Origin: an uncultured Clostridium sp.
Lineage (GTDB): Bacteria; Bacillota; Clostridia; Lachnospirales; Lachnospiraceae
Reading direction: 5' to 3'
Assembly (NCBI GenBank): GCA_900547035.1
Contig: URFM01000045.1
Location: 1-29,013 of the forward strand
Length of the DNA: 29,013 nucleotides
How positions within the stretch are numbered: the stretch's first letter is position 1; every line of letters begins with the position of its first letter. The notes under the pieces are model-generated. The model saw only the letters and a list, made by a program, of their open reading frames with translations, ran no database searches and had not been told where the DNA came from. The position numbers and the translations under genes were made by a program. Shown here piece after piece: positions 7,396 through 14,603 of this stretch.

Positions 7396-8271
7396 ATGAC
7401 TATCCGACATCTGCGCATTTTTCTGGCGGTATGCGATACCGGGAGCATGACGAAGGCCGCGGACCAGCTGTTTATGTCCCAGCCATCGGTGAGCCAGGCC
7501 GTCCGGGAGATGGAAGAGCACTACGGGGTGAAGCTCTTCGACCGGATTTCCAAAAAGATATTTTTAACGGAACAGGGACAGCGGGTTCTCCAGTACGGCC
7601 GCCATATCGTATCCCTGATGGATGAGATGGAGGCGGCGGTGGGAGACTGGGATGGACAGGGTACCCTGAAGGTGGGGACCAGCATCACCATCGGAACGTA
7701 TCTGCTGCCCCGCTGCGTGAACGCTATGGGGAAGCTGTTTCCACAGCTTCAGGTGGAGGCTCTGATCGGGAATTCCGAGCGGATTGAGCGCTGCGTCCTG
7801 GAAAATGAAATTGATTTCGGCGTGATTGAAGGGGCGGCCCACAGTCCCTATATTATCAGCGAAAGCTTTGCCGGGGACCGGCTGGTCCTGATTTGCCCCA
7901 GGGGACACGCCTTTGAGGGAAGGGAGGATGTGGAATTTGCCAGCCTTCAGAAGGAGAATTTTATTTTAAGGGAAAAGGGCAGCGCCGGACGGGAAATTTT
8001 TGACGGCCTGGCCGCCGCCCATGAGCTGGACCTTAAGATTCTCTGGCAGAGCGCCAGCAACCAGGCCATCATCCGGGCGGTGGCGGCGGGAATCGGCCTG
8101 TCGGTGCTGCCGTGGTCTTTGGTGGCGGAGAGCATTAGGAAAGGAGAGCTGGGAACCTTTCAGGTCCGGGAGCTCTCCATGGAACGGAAATTCGCGGTGA
8201 TTTATCATAGGAATAAATTCCTCTCCCAGGGGGCCAGGAGGATGATTGAGCTGTTTATGGACGGGCGATAA
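7396..8271 (+). CDS. LysR family transcriptional regulator (divergent from chromate transporter pair)
   Basis: A 291-residue LysR regulator, the usual length. The N-terminal winged helix-turn-helix is clear: TIRHLRIFLAVCDTGSMTKA followed by AADQLFMSQPSVSQAVREM. A substrate-binding domain follows from about residue 90 to the C-terminus. The ATG at 7396 is chosen because it gives the family-typical N-terminus and follows GGGAGGG by about 10 bases. An upstream in-frame ATG at 7351 would add 15 atypical residues. The effector is unknown. By position it probably controls the CHR transporter operon. Confidence 0.9.
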   Translation: MTIRHLRIFLAVCDTGSMTKAADQLFMSQPSVSQAVREMEEHYGVKLFDRISKKIFLTEQGQRVLQYGRHIVSLMDEMEAAVGDWDGQGTLKVGTSITIGTYLLPRCVNAMGKLFPQLQVEALIGNSERIERCVLENEIDFGVIEGAAHSPYIISESFAGDRLVLICPRGHAFEGREDVEFASLQKENFILREKGSAGREIFDGLAAAHELDLKILWQSASNQAIIRAVAAGIGLSVLPWSLVAESIRKGELGTFQVRELSMERKFAVIYHRNKFLSQGARRMIELFMDGR

Positions 8272-8324
8272 CAGCCGTTATACGGCAAAGCGCTCCGGCA
8301 GGCGAATCAGGAGAAGGCGGGAGT

Positions 8325-9026
8325 TCAGTCGATGAGCGCAGCCAGCCCTTTGGGATTGATGATTGTCACAGCCCCTCTGGACAGGGACACATAGCCCTCC
8401 CGCTCAAAGTATTTCAGCATCCGGGAAACCACCTCTCTGGCGCTTCCAAGGTTTTTCGCAATCTGGTCGTGGGTGGTGGCAATCACCGGGGAGCCGGTGG
8501 AGCGCCGCTCATCCTCCAGCCAGGCCGCCAGGCGCTTGTCAAAGCTTTGAAAGAGCATCTGGCTCATGGACCAGATGACCTCCGACAGCTCCTCTGTGGA
8601 GCGCTTGTAGAGAAAGTTTTCCGCGTAGATATTATCCTTCATAATCCGCCGCATGCCGCAGGTTGGGGTGACTAAAAGCTGGCTGTCCTCGGCGGCTTCC
8701 ATCAGGATATCAAAGGTAATCTCATCAATCATGCAGGAGGCGGATAAGGTGCAGATATCCCCCGTACCAAGACGGAACAGGGTGGCCTCCCGCCCTTCAT
8801 CGGACTGCATATAGACCCGGACCTGTCCGGAAAGCACTAAAAGGATGCCTAAGCATTCGTCCCGTTCACTGTGGATGAAACTGCCTTTGGGACAGCTCCG
8901 CAATGCGGAGCAGGAGGTAAATGACTCTTTTTCCCGCTCATTCAGCTTGTCCCAGAAGGGGTAATATTTCTGTAAATATGAGAAAACGGAACCGGCCTTC
9001 TGGCGGTCAGATTTTGATGATGTCAT
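8325..9026 (-). CDS. Crp/Fnr family transcriptional regulator
   Basis: A 233-residue regulator with an N-terminal cyclic-nucleotide-binding-like beta barrel (about residues 15-145, including GSFIHSERDECLGILLVLSG and GTGDICTLSASCMI) and a C-terminal Crp-type helix-turn-helix (THDQIAKNLGSAREVVSRML, then the YVSLSRGAVTI wing). Several cysteines are present, but they do not form the N-terminal Fnr iron-sulfur pattern, so its signal is unclear. The second of two close ATGs (9026 rather than 9032) is chosen because the GGAGG is 8 bases from it but only 2 from the first. It is a single gene convergent with the LysR gene. A GCCGT-TAT-ACGGC hairpin without a T-run lies in the gap (8274-8286). Confidence 0.9.
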   Translation of the reverse strand: MTSSKSDRQKAGSVFSYLQKYYPFWDKLNEREKESFTSCSALRSCPKGSFIHSERDECLGILLVLSGQVRVYMQSDEGREATLFRLGTGDICTLSASCMIDEITFDILMEAAEDSQLLVTPTCGMRRIMKDNIYAENFLYKRSTEELSEVIWSMSQMLFQSFDKRLAAWLEDERRSTGSPVIATTHDQIAKNLGSAREVVSRMLKYFEREGYVSLSRGAVTIINPKGLAALID

Positions 9027-9065
9027 AGGCATATGCCTCCCTGTTTGCTATGGATATTTCTTTCC

Positions 9066-9094
9066 ATTATAAATACGACGGAGGAGAAAAGCAA
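9066..9094 (-). promoter_or_regulatory. Predicted promoter for the Crp/Fnr regulator gene
   Basis: On the minus strand, TTGCTT (9094-9089), 17-base spacer and TATAAT (9071-9066), about 40 bases upstream of the start codon. The -10 box is perfect and the -35 box is weak. Confidence 0.5.
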
Positions 9095-9127
9095 GGAGAG
9101 AAAAGCAAAGCGCACAAACTCGCTCCC

Positions 9128-9156
9128 TTGACAGGGTCCGCTGTCCGTGCTACCAT
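9128..9156 (+). promoter_or_regulatory. Predicted promoter for the leader upstream of the YitT-family gene
   Basis: Perfect TTGACA (9128-9133), 17-base spacer and TACCAT (9151-9156). It would start a transcript near 9163, about 235 bases before the YitT start codon. Confidence 0.5.
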
Positions 9157-9162
9157 TACATC

Positions 9163-9352
9163 CGTAGGGCAATCCGGAGCGGGCAGGAGGACCAGGTGTC
9201 CTCCGGATACCAGCCGGTTCGGAATTATCACAGAAAACTCGGAAACAGAAAGCGCAAAATCAGATGAAAGGGACAGGAAGCGGAAGGATGCTTCCGCAAA
9301 AAATACAGTTCAGAATCAGAGAAAAGGACGGCTTATGGCAGCCGTCCTTTTT
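9163..9352 (+). ncRNA. Candidate structured leader RNA or small RNA
   Basis: This fills the 365-base gap between the Crp/Fnr and YitT genes. After the promoter it contains ATCCGGAG (9172-9179), which can pair with CTCCGGAT (9201-9208). The competing stem GGAGGAC (9186-9192) with GTCCTCC (9198-9204) uses some of the same bases, so the two cannot form together. A further hairpin GCGGAAG-gatg-CTTCCGC (9280-9297) follows, then a perfect terminator ending at 9352. Promoter, alternative stems and a terminator 45 bases before a start codon is the layout of a riboswitch or attenuator, but an independent small RNA would look the same. The purine-rich middle (about 9220-9275) looks single-stranded. I could not match it to a known riboswitch class by eye. 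Confidence 0.45.
9322..9352 (+). terminator. Intrinsic terminator before the YitT-family gene
   Basis: Perfect 12-base arms AAAAGGACGGCT (9322-9333) and AGCCGTCCTTTT (9340-9351), a 6-base loop and a T-run ending at 9352. It stands between the predicted leader promoter and the YitT gene, not after a coding region. Confidence 0.8.
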
Positions 9353-9397
9353 GCGTGGATTTTATTCTGATAAAGCGGAAAAGGAGAGGAATTAACA

Positions 9398-10294
9398 ATG
9401 AAAGAGAAAGCGGTATGGAGAGGCCTGGGAGGAAGGGCGCTGATGATTGTATTAGGAAATTTGATGTACGCTATGGCAGTGAATCTGTTTATCGTACCAA
9501 ATGATTTGATTACGGGGGGAACCACGGGACTGGCCTTGTTTTTTAACCGGACGGCAGGAATCCCGGTAAGCGTCTTTGTTTGGTGCTTTAATGTCACTAT
9601 GTTTCTGTGGGGAGCCTGGGTGCTGGGAAAGGAGTTTGCTGTTTCCACTGCGGCCAGTACGGTAATTTATCCCCTTATGCTGAGCATACTGGAGTGGACG
9701 GGAGTTCCTGGATTTGTGATGGAGGAAAAACTGGTGGCCGTGATTTACGCCGGGCTTCTCATCGGCGCCGGGATTGGCGTGGTGATGCGGGCCGGGGCTT
9801 CTACCGGCGGAATGGATATTCCGGCCCTGATAGGCAAAAAAAAGTGGAATTTTAACGTATCCTTTGTCATCTATCTCTTTGACTGTATCATCCTGGCCCT
9901 CCAGGTGGCGGCGGCGGATCTGTATTCGATCCTCTATGGAATTCTGCTGATTATGGTTTATACCTTGGTGCTGGACAAGGTGCTGGTAATGGGAACCGCA
10001 AAGATTCAGGTAAAGATTATCTCCGGAGAATATGAAAAGATTAACCGGCTGCTGGGAGAGCGCATTGACTGCGGAACCACACTGCTTCATATGGAAAGCG
10101 GTTATCTCCACAAGGAACAGGAAATGATTCTGGCAGTCATTTCCAACCGGGACCTTCCCAAAGTCAATCAGCTGATTCTGGAGGCAGACCCGGAGGCCTT
10201 TATTGTGGTCAGCCAGATCAATGAAGTGAGAGGAAGAGGATTTACGCTGAATAAAGTGTACCGCAGCCATGGAGCCGCAGGTGAAAAAGATTGA
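9398..10294 (+). CDS. YitT family membrane protein (DUF161/DUF2179)
   Basis: A 298-residue protein with five to six hydrophobic segments in residues 1-190 (the YitT/DUF161 part, including NLFIVPNDLITGGTTGLALF and AGASTGGMDIPALIGKKKW) and a C-terminal soluble DUF2179 domain (about 200-285, with AVISNRDLPKVNQLILEADP and AFIVVSQINEVRGRGF). Such proteins are widespread in Firmicutes and predicted to be transporters, but no substrate is established. The ribosome binding site AAAGGAGAGGAATT precedes the ATG. It lies just downstream of an intrinsic terminator, suggesting controlled read-through or a second promoter. The lysC promoter begins within its stop codon. Confidence 0.88.
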   Translation: MKEKAVWRGLGGRALMIVLGNLMYAMAVNLFIVPNDLITGGTTGLALFFNRTAGIPVSVFVWCFNVTMFLWGAWVLGKEFAVSTAASTVIYPLMLSILEWTGVPGFVMEEKLVAVIYAGLLIGAGIGVVMRAGASTGGMDIPALIGKKKWNFNVSFVIYLFDCIILALQVAAADLYSILYGILLIMVYTLVLDKVLVMGTAKIQVKIISGEYEKINRLLGERIDCGTTLLHMESGYLHKEQEMILAVISNRDLPKVNQLILEADPEAFIVVSQINEVRGRGFTLNKVYRSHGAAGEKD

Positions 10295-10318
10295 CAAATC
10301 ATTGACAGGTAGTAAAAT
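10291..10318 (+). promoter_or_regulatory. Predicted sigma-A promoter for lysC
   Basis: Perfect TTGACA (10291-10296, overlapping the YitT stop codon), 16-base spacer and TAAAAT (10313-10318). The predicted transcription start, near 10325, falls at the first bases of the adjacent GTAACAGTTC repeat. Confidence 0.6.
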
Positions 10319-10322
10319 GATG

Positions 10323-10372
10323 GTAACAGTTCAGGACGGCGGTTAAGAAGATGAGCCGTTCCGGATAACTGG
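10323..10372 (+). repeat. AACAGTTC palindromic element, copy B
   Basis: Left arm GTAACAGTTCAGGACGGC (10323-10340), a loop containing AAGAAGAT (10345-10352) and a degenerate right arm GCCGTTCCGGATAACTG (10355-10371). The loop is the reverse complement of the TATCTTCTT loop in copies C and D, so this copy is inserted in the opposite orientation. A further small hairpin CTGGC-GAGTA-GCCAG (10369-10383) adjoins it. It ends about 37 bases before the lysC start. Confidence 0.7.
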
Positions 10373-10409
10373 CGAGTAGCCAGCGACTAAGATGCGAGAG
10401 GATAATGAG

Positions 10410-11621
10410 ATGAGCCTGATTGTACAAAAATTCGGAGGCACATCGGTAGCGGACGCAGAGCGCCTGCGCCATGTGGCAAAGATTATTACGGATACATACG
10501 CCCAGGGACATCGGGTGGTAGCTGTGCTGTCTGCTCAGGGAGATACTACCGATGAGCTCATTGAGAAGGCAAAGGAAATTAATCCCAACCCTTCCCCCAG
10601 AGAAATGGATATGCTGCTCTCCACCGGCGAGCAGATTTCCGTTTCCCTGTGCGCCATGGCCATTGAAGCTATGGGATATCCGGTGGTTTCTCTGACCGGG
10701 TGGCAGTCCGGAGTTTTAACCAATACCGTCTCCATGAACGCAAGAATCAAGCGTCTGGATACAGAACGGGTGGAGGCGGAACTGGACCGGAGGAGAATTG
10801 TTATCGTAACCGGATTTCAGGGAATTAACCGTTTGGGGGATATTACAACCTTGGGCAGAGGCGGTTCCGATACCTCGGCGGTGGCCCTGGCGGCGGCCCT
10901 TCACGCGGATCTGTGTCAAATCTATACGGACGTGGACGGGGTTTATACAGCGGATCCCAGGGAGGTAAAGGGGGCCAGAAAGCTGGATGAGATTACCTAC
11001 AACGAGATGTTGGAGCTGGCGACCCTGGGGGCCCAGGTACTTCACAACCGTTCTGTGGAGATGGCGAAGAAATATAATGTAAAGCTGGAGGTTCTTTCCA
11101 GTTTTACGGGACGCCCGGGGACCAAAATCAAGGAGGTGGCAAAGGGAGTGGAGAAATCCTATATCAGCAGCGTGGCAAAGGACAAAAATATCGCCAGAAT
11201 TGCGCTTCTTGGCGTGCCGGACGAGACGGGGACTTCTTTTAAGGTCTTTTCCCTGCTGGCGGCAAACAATATTAACGTGGATATTATTCTTCAGGGAATC
11301 GGACAGGCGGAGCGTAAGGATATCTGCTTTACGGTGGCAGAGGGAGACTTGGAGAAAGCCTCAGGACTTCTGCGGGAACATCAGGAAAGCATCGGATTCC
11401 GGTCCATGGAGACCAATGCGGATGTGGCAAAGGTTTCCGTGGTGGGGGCTGGGATGATCGGCAGTCCCGGCGTGGCGGCCAAACTCTTCGAGGCCCTGTA
11501 CGACGCGGGAATCAACATCAACATGATTTCAACCAGCGAGATTAAAATCTCCGTTTTAGTGGACAGAAAAGATGCCGCAAAGGCGGTTCAGGTGATCCAT
11601 GATAAGTTTTTTGCTATGTAG
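10410..11621 (+). CDS. lysC: Aspartate kinase
   Basis: A 403-residue monofunctional aspartokinase, the first step of the lysine, threonine, methionine and diaminopimelate pathway. The N-terminal amino-acid kinase domain has KFGGTSVADAERL (residues 7-19), the aspartate-site region GFQGINRLGDITTLGRGGSD, and YTDVDGVYTADPR. Two C-terminal ACT domains (about 265-335 and 345-403) include SVVGAGMIGSPGVAAKLFEA and INMISTSEIKISVLV and give feedback control by lysine or threonine. The ATG at 10410 is preferred because GAGAGG lies 7 bases upstream and the protein then begins MSLIVQKFGGTS as in homologues. The in-frame ATG at 10392 lacks a ribosome binding site. It stands alone, with its own promoter and a hairpin element in the leader. 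No lysine riboswitch was recognised. Confidence 0.96.
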   Translation: MSLIVQKFGGTSVADAERLRHVAKIITDTYAQGHRVVAVLSAQGDTTDELIEKAKEINPNPSPREMDMLLSTGEQISVSLCAMAIEAMGYPVVSLTGWQSGVLTNTVSMNARIKRLDTERVEAELDRRRIVIVTGFQGINRLGDITTLGRGGSDTSAVALAAALHADLCQIYTDVDGVYTADPREVKGARKLDEITYNEMLELATLGAQVLHNRSVEMAKKYNVKLEVLSSFTGRPGTKIKEVAKGVEKSYISSVAKDKNIARIALLGVPDETGTSFKVFSLLAANNINVDIILQGIGQAERKDICFTVAEGDLEKASGLLREHQESIGFRSMETNADVAKVSVVGAGMIGSPGVAAKLFEALYDAGININMISTSEIKISVLVDRKDAAKAVQVIHDKFFAM

Positions 11622-11643
11622 TTCATAGGTAAAAACTTTGTCA

Positions 11644-11664
11644 AAAGGGGAAAGCTTTTCCTTT
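11644..11664 (+). terminator. Possible weak terminator after lysC
   Basis: AAAGGGGAAAGCTTTTCCTTT can fold into a 9-pair stem with two G-U pairs and a 3-base loop. There is only a short T-run and the following bases are A-rich, so this is tentative. Confidence 0.35.
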
Positions 11665-11671
11665 AAATACC

Positions 11672-11700
11672 TTGAAATTGAAAATGATTCAAGATATAAT
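11672..11700 (+). promoter_or_regulatory. Predicted sigma-A promoter of the decarboxylase operon
   Basis: TTGAAA (11672-11677), 17-base spacer and a perfect TATAAT (11695-11700). The spacer contains the inverted repeat TTGAA-AATGA-TTCAA (11678-11692), which could be an operator. The predicted start near 11707 gives a leader of about 83 bases. Confidence 0.65.
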
Positions 11701-11725
11701 TAAACTTGGCAAGATTTTCACATTG

Positions 11726-11757
11726 TATAGGCGGCGGCTGTGATACTGCCGCCTATA
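11726..11757 (+). promoter_or_regulatory. Strong hairpin in the operon 5' leader
   Basis: Perfect 10-base arms TATAGGCGGC (11726-11735) and GCCGCCTATA (11748-11757) with a 12-base loop. It begins about 20 bases after the predicted transcription start and has no T-run, so it is not a simple terminator. A 5' mRNA-stabilising hairpin or protein-binding site is more likely. Confidence 0.6.
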
Positions 11758-11789
11758 TTGTAAAAATACTATTAATGGAGGACTGCAAT

Positions 11790-13226
11790 ATGAGTAATTC
11801 AGCACAAACTTCAGCAAGCACACGCATTGCGGCGCTGCTTGATGAAAACAGTTTTGTTGAAGTCGGCGCTTACATTACGGCCAGAAGCACGGACTTTAAC
11901 ATGACTGAGCAGGAAACCCCTGCGGACGGAGTGGTAACCGGATACGGTACCATCGGCGGCTGCCTTGTGTATGTGTACAGCCAGGATGCTTCCGTGATGG
12001 GAGGTTCCATGGGTGAGATGCATGCGAAGAAAATCTCCAACCTTTATTCCATGGCCATGAAGATGGGCGCTCCGGTAATCGGGCTCATTGACTGCGCCGG
12101 TCTGCGTCTCCAGGAAGCAACGGACGCGCTGAACGGTTTTGGACAGATGTACTTAAGCCAGACCATGGCTTCCGGCGTGATTCCGCAGATCTCCGCAATC
12201 TTCGGCACCTGCGGCGGCGGTATGGCAGTATCTGCGGCCATTACCGACTTCACCTTCATGGAGGAGAAATCCGCCCGTCTGTTTGTGAACGCGCCCAACG
12301 CCATCAGCGGAAATTACACATCCAAGTGTGATACCTCCAGCGCCGCGTTCCAGAGCAAGGAGGCAGGCCTGGTAGACTTCGTGGGCGACGAGGCGGCTGT
12401 GCTTGAACAGATCCGTACCCTGATTTCCATTCTTCCGGCCAACAACGAGGACGATATGTCTTACGGCGAGTGCCAGGATGATTTAAACCGCATGTGCGCG
12501 GGAATCGAAAGCTTTGCCGGCGACACCGCTCAGGCTCTTGCCATGATTTCTGACAATAACTTCTTCATGGAGGTTAAGAAGAACTACGCTCCTTCCATGG
12601 TAACCGCCTTTATCCGTTTAAACGGCGTGACCATTGGATGTGTGGCGAACCGCAGCCAGGACGGAGAGGATAAGTATGAGCCTGTTCTGACCGCAGCCGG
12701 CTGTGAAAAGGCGGCGGACTTCATTAATTTCTGTGACGCATTTAATATTCCTGTCCTGACCCTGGTAAATGTAAAGGGCTATCAGGCCAGCAAGTGTACT
12801 GAGAAGCGCATTGCCAAGGCTGCAGGCCGTCTGACTTACGCCTACGCCAATGCCAGCGTACCCAAGGTAACGGTGATTGCCGGAAACGCCTTTGGAAGCG
12901 CTTACCTGACCATGGGCAGCAAGTCCATTGGGGCAGATGTGGTATTCGCATGGAAGGATGCTGTGATCGGCATGATGGATCCTGCTGAGGCGGTTAAGAT
13001 TATGTATTCAAAGGAGATCGAGGCCGCAGAGGATTCCGTGGCTCTCATTGATGAGAAGAAAGCGGAGTATACTGCCCTCCAGTCCAGCGCTCTGGCAGCA
13101 GCCAAGAGAGGCTATGTGGACGATATCATTGAGGCTCAGGAAACCCGCCAGCGTGTGGCAGCGGCATTTGAGATGCTGTTCACCAAGAGAGAGGATCGTC
13201 CGTCCAAGAAGCATGGAACAGTTTAA
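11790..13226 (+). CDS. Acyl-CoA carboxyltransferase subunit (methylmalonyl-CoA decarboxylase alpha / 12S transcarboxylase-like)
   Basis: A 478-residue biotin-dependent carboxyltransferase with N- and C-terminal crotonase-fold halves. Visible features are DGVVTGYGTIGG, VIGLIDCAGLRLQEA, the first oxyanion loop GTCGGGMAVSAA, the second oxyanion region NAFGSAYLTMGSK, and the C-terminal KREDRPSKKHG typical of PccB/MmdA. It would move CO2 between biotin and an acyl-CoA. The segment after the first oxyanion loop (ARLFVNAPNAISGNYTSKC) differs from the PccB/MmdA pattern, so the acyl-CoA is uncertain. It is shorter than glutaconyl-CoA decarboxylase alpha. The start at 11790 follows GGAGG by about 9 bases. 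An in-frame start at 11706 would read through the leader hairpin and is rejected. It is the first gene of the operon. Confidence 0.87.
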   Translation: MSNSAQTSASTRIAALLDENSFVEVGAYITARSTDFNMTEQETPADGVVTGYGTIGGCLVYVYSQDASVMGGSMGEMHAKKISNLYSMAMKMGAPVIGLIDCAGLRLQEATDALNGFGQMYLSQTMASGVIPQISAIFGTCGGGMAVSAAITDFTFMEEKSARLFVNAPNAISGNYTSKCDTSSAAFQSKEAGLVDFVGDEAAVLEQIRTLISILPANNEDDMSYGECQDDLNRMCAGIESFAGDTAQALAMISDNNFFMEVKKNYAPSMVTAFIRLNGVTIGCVANRSQDGEDKYEPVLTAAGCEKAADFINFCDAFNIPVLTLVNVKGYQASKCTEKRIAKAAGRLTYAYANASVPKVTVIAGNAFGSAYLTMGSKSIGADVVFAWKDAVIGMMDPAEAVKIMYSKEIEAAEDSVALIDEKKAEYTALQSSALAAAKRGYVDDIIEAQETRQRVAAAFEMLFTKREDRPSKKHGTV

Positions 13227-13243
13227 AGTGAGGTGACAGGTAT

Positions 13244-14071
13244 ATGAAAGGATTATTAAGACGAGCGGCGGCAGCTTTGATGGCGGCCTGCCTGGTGAGC
13301 CTGTCAGCCTTCTCCGTTGCGTTCGCGGCAGAAGAGGGGGAGATTCCCTTCGCCACGGAGGGGACTCCTGCGGAAGATGAAAATATGGTCACCTTGGTCA
13401 AGCAGGCGGCTATGCAGCTGCTGTCTCTGAGCAGAGAGGAGATCATAGTACAGCAGGCCATGGCAGAGGATAGTGGCGACGAAACGATGATTTCTATGAT
13501 TGACGCTCTGCTGGAGGCCAAAATCGAGTATGGCACTCCCCGGTCCATCGATTACGGCGGGGCCCAGGTCAATCAGGTTGAGGATGGAACCTATACGGCG
13601 GTCATCCCCGTAACCTATGAAGATGGTCAGATTCGCTTTATGGTGAACGTAGATCCCTATACAGGCTATATGCAGGTGGCGTTCGCTAGCGGTACCGGTG
13701 AAGCGGACAACGCCTCTCTGGGCGATCAGATGAAGGATGCGGGAGTTTACGCGGGCTTCGGTCTGGGAACCGTGTTCATTGTTCTGATTGTAATCAGCCT
13801 GATTATCGCGGCCTTCAAGTTTATCCACAATGCTCAGGAAGGAAAGGGCTCTGAGGAAGAAACTTCCGCCCCTGCCCCTGTATCCGCAGCAGTTCCCGCG
13901 CCGGTTCCTGCGCCTGCGGCAGTTCCCGCAGCAGGAGAGGACCTGATGGACGATACGGAACTTCTGCTTCTGATTACTACTGCTATTGCGGCCTATGAGT
14001 CGGTTCCGGCCAACGGCCTGAAGGTGCGTTCCATCCGCCGGGCAAAGGACGCCAGATGGAAACGCTCATAA
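13244..14071 (+). CDS. OadG-like gamma subunit of sodium-translocating decarboxylase with exported N-terminal domain
   Basis: A 275-residue protein. Residues 1-28 form a signal peptide (ending FSVAFAA). Residues about 45-155 form an extracytoplasmic domain of unknown type, one transmembrane helix spans about 168-194 (GVYAGFGLGTVFIVLIVISL), then a Pro/Ala-rich linker and a cytoplasmic C-terminus (DDTELLLLITTAIAAYESVP and VRSIRRAKDARWK). The helix, linker and C-terminal tail are those of the OadG/MmdD family, which anchors the carboxyltransferase and biotin carrier to the membrane beta subunit. Classical OadG is about 80-120 residues, so the long exported region is unusual. It starts 17 bases after the carboxyltransferase stop with GAGGTG upstream. 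Confidence 0.8.
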   Translation: MKGLLRRAAAALMAACLVSLSAFSVAFAAEEGEIPFATEGTPAEDENMVTLVKQAAMQLLSLSREEIIVQQAMAEDSGDETMISMIDALLEAKIEYGTPRSIDYGGAQVNQVEDGTYTAVIPVTYEDGQIRFMVNVDPYTGYMQVAFASGTGEADNASLGDQMKDAGVYAGFGLGTVFIVLIVISLIIAAFKFIHNAQEGKGSEEETSAPAPVSAAVPAPVPAPAAVPAAGEDLMDDTELLLLITTAIAAYESVPANGLKVRSIRRAKDARWKRS

Positions 14072-14113
14072 AGGAATCATATCAATTTAAAATAATCCAG
14101 GAGGAATCAAATC

Positions 14114-14548
14114 ATGAAGAGTTATACAATTACAATTAATGGAAAAGTATATGCAGTAACTGTTGAGGATGGAATTACCGGAGGCGTAGTTCAGGCGGCA
14201 GCTCCCGTTGCACCCGCCGCAGCAGCCCCCGCTCCCGCGGCAGCGCCGGCCCCCGCAGCGGCTCCCGCCCCCGCAGCGGCCCCTGCTCCTGCAGCAGCCC
14301 CCGCCCCCGCAGCAGCGCCTGCAGGAGCAGCTGGTTCTGTAAAAGTAACCGCTCCCATGCCTGGCAAAGTGGTAAAGGTGAATGCAGCTGTTGGACAGGC
14401 TGTTAAGAAAGGTGAGGCAATCCTGATTCTGGAAGCCATGAAGATGGAGAATGATATTGTGGCGCCTCAGGATGGCACCATTGCCAGCATTAATGTCTCC
14501 TCCGGTGATTCTGTAGAGTCCGGAGCCGTACTTGCAACGATGAACTAA
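14114..14548 (+). CDS. Biotin carrier protein of decarboxylase (biotin/lipoyl attachment, 1.3S-like)
   Basis: A 144-residue biotin carrier. A short N-terminal region (MKSYTITINGKVYAVTVEDG) docks to the carboxyltransferase in this family. It is followed by a flexible Ala/Pro linker (about residues 28-72) and a C-terminal biotinyl domain (75-144). The biotinylation motif is EAMKMEND with Lys110 as the modified residue. It shuttles carboxybiotin between the carboxyltransferases and the membrane beta subunit. The linker is encoded by a repetitive GC-rich stretch. An AGGAGG lies before the ATG. Confidence 0.93.
   Translation: MKSYTITINGKVYAVTVEDGITGGVVQAAAPVAPAAAAPAPAAAPAPAAAPAPAAAPAPAAAPAPAAAPAGAAGSVKVTAPMPGKVVKVNAAVGQAVKKGEAILILEAMKMENDIVAPQDGTIASINVSSGDSVESGAVLATMN
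14216..14325 (+). repeat. In-gene repeats encoding the Ala/Pro linker
   Basis: Imperfect direct repeats of about 18 bases (for example GCAGCGGCTCCCGCCCCC) encode repeated PAPAAA units of the biotin carrier linker. Copy number may vary between strains by slippage, and short-read assembly could miscount them. Confidence 0.7.
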
Positions 14549-14562
14549 AATGTAGGATTAAA

Positions 14563-14589
14563 AGCGGGGCTGCCTCCTGCAGTTCCGCT
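14563..14589 (+). promoter_or_regulatory. Intra-operon hairpin before the beta-subunit gene
   Basis: AGCGG (14563-14567) pairs with CCGCT (14585-14589), with inner GCTGC and GCAGT pairing as well. It ends just upstream of the TGGAGGAAA ribosome binding site of the beta-subunit gene. No T-run follows. A role in RNA processing or relative expression is inferred. Confidence 0.45.
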
Positions 14590-14603
14590 ATGGAGGAAAT
14601 ATT

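Noticed and set aside
8272..8324. Terminator between LysR and Crp/Fnr genes
   Set aside because: The GCCGT-TAT-ACGGC hairpin has no T-run on either strand.
9452..10297. Minus-strand frame opposite the YitT-family gene
   Set aside because: The plus-strand protein has hydrophobic helices and a DUF2179 domain; the reverse frame lacks a plausible start or motif.
10295..10409. Lysine riboswitch before lysC
   Set aside because: The leader is too short and lacks the conserved lysine-aptamer elements; it holds repeat copy B.
14216..14325. CRISPR-like or mobile tandem repeat
   Set aside because: The repeats stay in frame and encode the Ala/Pro linker of the biotin carrier.
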